This document shows, in pieces, positions 35,416 to 38,339 of a stretch of DNA of 38,339 nucleotides. The position numbers were made by a program, and so were the translations under genes. The stretch covers positions 1 through 38,339 of the IMG/VR virus record IMGVR_UViG_3300037485_000393. One strand, given 5' to 3'. Within the stretch, counting starts at the first letter, position 1. Every line of letters begins with the position of its first letter. Origin of the DNA: a virus. Under the pieces are notes generated by a model. That model worked only from the letters and a program-made list of their open reading frames with translations. It searched no databases and had not been told where the DNA came from.

Positions 35416-37736
35416 TGCCTACCGTAACAGGCCGCGCCACCGATTATATTACTTTCTCCCGCGCTTCCAACGCCACTGTCACCGACAGCAGTGGCTTGAT
35501 CGAGTGGGCGGGGCATAATCTGCTCACGAACAGCGAGAGCTTTTATGCGGCGGCGTGGACGAAGTCCTCAGTCACGCCTACGGCTAACAGCATCGCTGCA
35601 CCGAACGGCACCACGACTGCCGACACGCTTGCTGCATCAGGTGCAAACGGCACCACGCTTCAGACGTTTACGGCAGAGGCCATCTCGTACACGTTTGGCG
35701 TATGGTTGAAGCGCAAGACGGGCACCGGGAACATCCAGATTGCCGCCGATAGCGGAACCTATACGACTGTCACCATCACCTCGGATTGGGCGCTGTACAC
35801 TGTAACGCAGACGCCAGCGGCAGGCAGCAAGTCTGCGGGCATTCGCATCGTGACAAGCGCGGATGAAGTCTACGCATGGGGCGCTCACCTCTACCGCAGC
35901 GACCTCGGCGGCATGGTGCTGAACCCCGCGCGTGGCGATGCGTACTATCCGACAACGCCGCCTAATCTGCTGGGGTACACGGAGGCGTTTGATAATGCGG
36001 CGTGGACGAAGACGAACATTCTTGCATTTGGAAGCGGCTCTATTTCCAATTCAATTATTGCTCCAAATGGATTGCAGACGGCTGACACTATTTCAGAAAA
36101 CACTGCTAATGATGTTCACGCACTGTCGCAATCAATTACCGCTGTTGCAAATACGAACTTCTGCGCAAGCGTCTATCTGAAGTATATTGATTGCCAGTAT
36201 GTAACCTTGGCTTTGAACAAGCTGGCGACATCTACTTTGTGGGCCTCCGCTGTGTTCGACCTCGTAAACGGCACGGTATCAGGCACTAACGCCAGCGGTG
36301 GCGGAACTTTGGTGTCTAGCGCAATTTCGTCTGTTGGCAATGGCTGGTTCCGTTGCAACATCATTGGGAACATTGGCGCAAACACCGACTTGCTGCTCTA
36401 TGTTGCAACTGCAAATTCTGCTACTGGTGCTTCATTCCGTGGCGCTCAAGTGTTCACGGGAACAAACCGTACTTTCTACGCATGGGGCGCGCAACTCTCC
36501 GACAGCGCCTCTCTCGACACCTACAGCCCCGTCTACGGCGCGGCGGTGACATCTGCTGCGTACTATGCGCCCCGGCTGGATTACGATCCGTCAACGCTGG
36601 CGGCAAAGGGGCTGCTGGTGGAGGAGCTGAGGGCAAATTTGGCGCGTTGGAGTAATCGCCTTGGTGTAAGTCATTCGCTTGTGGTTACTGGCGTAACCGG
36701 AACATTCCAGAATGGTGAAACCGTAATTGCAACAGGAGGTGGCAGCGGTATATACGTTTCTGCACTTTCTTCTTCATCTACGTTTATTCTTACAGCAGGC
36801 AGCGGCACGTTCACAGGTACGCTGACTGGCGGAACCAGTGCTGCAATAGCAACCATTTCAAGCGCCACGGCAATTTGGACGCCGTCAAACGTCACCACGG
36901 CGGCAACGGCCACGGGTCCAGATGGGACTGCCAATAGCGCCACAACGCTAACGGCATCAGCAGTCAACGGCACTGTCCTACAGGCCATCACCAGTACATC
37001 CGCTGCCCGTATCACCAGCATGTACGTGAAGCGCCGCACGGGGTCCGGTATCATCGACATGACGCAGGATAACGGCACAACGTGGACTACTGTCACTGTT
37101 ACCAGTAGTTGGACACGTGTCAATATTGCTTCAACTACAGCAGCAAACCCCACCGTTGGAATTCGCATTCAGACGAGTGGTGACGCTATTGATGTGTTTG
37201 GCATGCAGCACGAACTTGGGGCATTCATAACCAGTGTAATACCCACGACCACCGCAAGCGCCACCCGCTCTGTTGACCTTGCCAGCGTGAGCACGCAAGC
37301 GTTTCCGTATAACGCGACGGAGGGGACGTTGGTGGTTTACTACCAGCCCGTATACGAACTGTCTACATATCGAACCCAGATTAACCTGACGAATGATGCT
37401 GGAACAAACTTCGCTCGCACCCGCGCATTTCAGACAAGCACAAATATAGGTGCTAATAACCAAGTTCAGGAAGGAACTCTCCAAGTCGATTACCTCAGTT
37501 CTGGAGTGGCTTCTCCGTATCTCATTAAGACGGGAATTGCGTTGAAGGCGAACGACTTTGCCAACAGCACAAACGGATCTGCTGCCACGCCAGACACCTC
37601 TGGCTCTATGCCGACTGGTATCACCAAGCTTGGTTTCAATGGCGGTGCGTTCGATATTGGTGCAACTTATATTCGCCAGATCACCTACCTCCCGCGCCGC
37701 CTGACCAATGCCGAACTTCAAGCGAGGACCACATAA
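35415..37736 (+). CDS. Large fibre-like adhesin with repeated sandwich modules
   Basis: A 773-residue protein. It holds at least three copies of a jelly-roll-like module: NLLTNSESFYAAAWTKS...WLKRKTGTGNIQI...EVYAWGAHLY; NLLGYTEAFDNAAWTKT...VYLKY...FYAWGAQLS; and NLARWSN...MYVKRRTGSGIID...DVFGMQHELGA. The third is interrupted by a Gly/Thr-rich insert (NGETVIATGGGSGIYV, 36711-36850). A final sandwich (GTLVVYYQPVYE) closes it. Such modules bind sugars in tail and head fibres. It lies inside the head block rather than the tail block, so it may be a head fibre. There is no chaperone peptidase at its end. Confidence 0.75.
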   Translation: MPTVTGRATDYITFSRASNATVTDSSGLIEWAGHNLLTNSESFYAAAWTKSSVTPTANSIAAPNGTTTADTLAASGANGTTLQTFTAEAISYTFGVWLKRKTGTGNIQIAADSGTYTTVTITSDWALYTVTQTPAAGSKSAGIRIVTSADEVYAWGAHLYRSDLGGMVLNPARGDAYYPTTPPNLLGYTEAFDNAAWTKTNILAFGSGSISNSIIAPNGLQTADTISENTANDVHALSQSITAVANTNFCASVYLKYIDCQYVTLALNKLATSTLWASAVFDLVNGTVSGTNASGGGTLVSSAISSVGNGWFRCNIIGNIGANTDLLLYVATANSATGASFRGAQVFTGTNRTFYAWGAQLSDSASLDTYSPVYGAAVTSAAYYAPRLDYDPSTLAAKGLLVEELRANLARWSNRLGVSHSLVVTGVTGTFQNGETVIATGGGSGIYVSALSSSSTFILTAGSGTFTGTLTGGTSAAIATISSATAIWTPSNVTTAATATGPDGTANSATTLTASAVNGTVLQAITSTSAARITSMYVKRRTGSGIIDMTQDNGTTWTTVTVTSSWTRVNIASTTAANPTVGIRIQTSGDAIDVFGMQHELGAFITSVIPTTTASATRSVDLASVSTQAFPYNATEGTLVVYYQPVYELSTYRTQINLTNDAGTNFARTRAFQTSTNIGANNQVQEGTLQVDYLSSGVASPYLIKTGIALKANDFANSTNGSAATPDTSGSMPTGITKLGFNGGAFDIGATYIRQITYLPRRLTNAELQARTT

Positions 37737-38236
37737 TGAGCAACATTGAAATCTTCGCTTGGTGTTCCTCCCGCGAACTCTTCGTCACAGGAATGACCAC
37801 CACCGCGCTCCCTGACGGATCAATGCTGGCAACGCTCTCGGAAGACGGGCGCTTGATCCCGCACACTGGCGTCATCATTGACGAGATTGGCCCGGTCGTT
37901 AAGACCCCTGCCGTGCTGGACAAGGATGGCAAGATCGTCACCCCCGCCGTCATCATCGAGGGCCACCACGTTAACCTCGTGGCATGGGGCGAGATGGCGA
38001 CACTCCTAACGATGGGACCGCCGGATGCAGAAGGCAACCCTACCCAGCTTCCGCAGTATGACGAAGACGGCAAGCTGCTCTCGGTGTTTCAGCGCACTAA
38101 CATCCTCGGCCTGATCCCCGGCATGGTCTGGAAGCCAATCCCCGGTCCCGGTGTTCCCGGTGGCTACGAAGGGCCGAACGGCGTCTGCCTCTACGATCCT
38201 GCGGTGGTGAATAGCCGCGCAAGAGTGTTTCTGTGA
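37736..38236 (+). CDS. Hypothetical head-block protein
   Basis: A 166-residue protein (ATG 37736 overlaps the previous stop). It reads as beta-rich (EIFAWCSSRELFVTG, ATLSEDGRLIPHTGVIIDEIG, NLVAWGEMATLLTMG) with a Pro/Gly-rich end (IPGPGVPGGYEGPNG). No catalytic motif is visible. Its last 35 bases are repeated at the left end of the contig. It may help the fibre-like protein attach to the head. Confidence 0.58.
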   Translation: MSNIEIFAWCSSRELFVTGMTTTALPDGSMLATLSEDGRLIPHTGVIIDEIGPVVKTPAVLDKDGKIVTPAVIIEGHHVNLVAWGEMATLLTMGPPDAEGNPTQLPQYDEDGKLLSVFQRTNILGLIPGMVWKPIPGPGVPGGYEGPNGVCLYDPAVVNSRARVFL

Positions 38237-38327
38237 TCTGAAGAAAAGGAAAAAGCAATGAAAGCAACTCTTCTCCAGGACTACACTTGCGCGCCAGAAG
38301 GTCATACGGTCTTGAAGTTCAAAGCCG
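38202..38327. repeat. Terminal direct repeat, right copy
   Basis: Same 126 bases as positions 1-126. It shows that the two ends of the contig are the same place on the molecule. The true sequence continues from 127 after this copy. Confidence 0.9.
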
Positions 38328-38332
38328 TATGA
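38258..38332 (+). CDS. Broken copy of the start of the 65-residue gene
   Basis: This repeats the first 23 codons of the gene at 57-254. It then runs into the foldback bases, giving an artificial Val codon and stop (38327-38332). It is an assembly product, not a gene. Confidence 0.8.
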   Translation: MKATLLQDYTCAPEGHTVLKFKAV

Positions 38333-38339
38333 CCTTCTG
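38295..38339. repeat. Foldback inverted repeat at the contig end
   Basis: CAGAAGGTCATACGG at 38295-38309 is followed, after 15 bases, by its exact reverse complement CCGTATGACCTTCTG at 38325-38339. The left copy of the repeat continues differently (GAACAATCC from 127), so the last 12 bases do not belong to the genome. They look like a hairpin or template-switch artefact of sequencing or assembly. Confidence 0.8.

Noticed and set aside
38202-38339. The terminal repeat as real packaged direct terminal repeats
   Set aside because: It is only 126 bp, falls within head genes, and ends in an artificial foldback. Assembly overlap of a circular map explains it better; read-depth data would be needed to claim otherwise.

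Overview
The window is a complete small tailed-phage genome, about 38.2 kb, of the siphovirus type with an HK97-like head. The first 126 bases recur at 38202-38327, so the contig closes into a circle of about 38,201 bp; the last 12 bases are a foldback artefact. Codon usage, frequent GTG starts and the protein families (Pam3-gp28-like holin, GTA-like tail chaperones, ALRDNP-type tail protein) point to an alphaproteobacterial host, probably Rhizobiales-like; this is inference. I see no integrase, transposase, tRNA, rRNA or CRISPR array, so a virulent lifestyle is the simplest reading.

Layout, following the circle. Packaging and head: a DUF5681 protein (27969), large terminase, portal, MuF-like protein, prohead protease with an extra N-terminal domain, HK97-type capsid (33135-34430), small decoration-type proteins, and a 773-residue fibre-like protein inside the head block (35415-37736). 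Crossing the contig ends: connector, head-tail adaptor, gp10-like and DUF3168-like proteins. Tail: two tandem tail-tube genes (one with an Ig-like domain), a chaperone pair that looks joined by a -1 frameshift, a short tape measure with a poly-Gly tract, minor tail proteins and a hub with four N-terminal cysteines. Lysis: M15 peptidase, holin-like protein and small membrane proteins, then a HExxH mini-protein and a metallophosphoesterase.

At 12957-23342 a long leftward operon, convergent with the tail/lysis block, carries the early genes: DUF7173-like protein, RecA/Sak4-like ATPase, DUF669 protein, AlpA-like regulator, GIY-YIG/HTH protein, PAPS-reductase-like PP-loop protein, Cas4-like nuclease, SF2 helicase, VRR-NUC nuclease, an exported lytic transglycosylase and a string of tiny genes. 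Rightward from the divergent control region (23343-23436) lie a 57-residue HTH protein and a primase-polymerase/helicase fusion. They are followed by a terminator, an AT-rich origin-like intergenic stretch, and a small middle operon with a C5-methyltransferase-like protein, which ends at a strong terminator just before the terminase operon.

The most interesting signal is a palindrome TTGCA-N6-TGCAA. It is present as a pair 24 bp apart at the divergent early control region, as a second pair also 24 bp apart before the middle operon, and as a single copy over the predicted -10 box of the terminase operon. It appears to be a phage-wide operator linking early, middle and late control. Other signals are a predicted leaderless promoter at the protease gene, a recurring TTGTGR-type late promoter, the frameshift site, the duplicated tail tube and the exported muralytic enzyme in the early operon.
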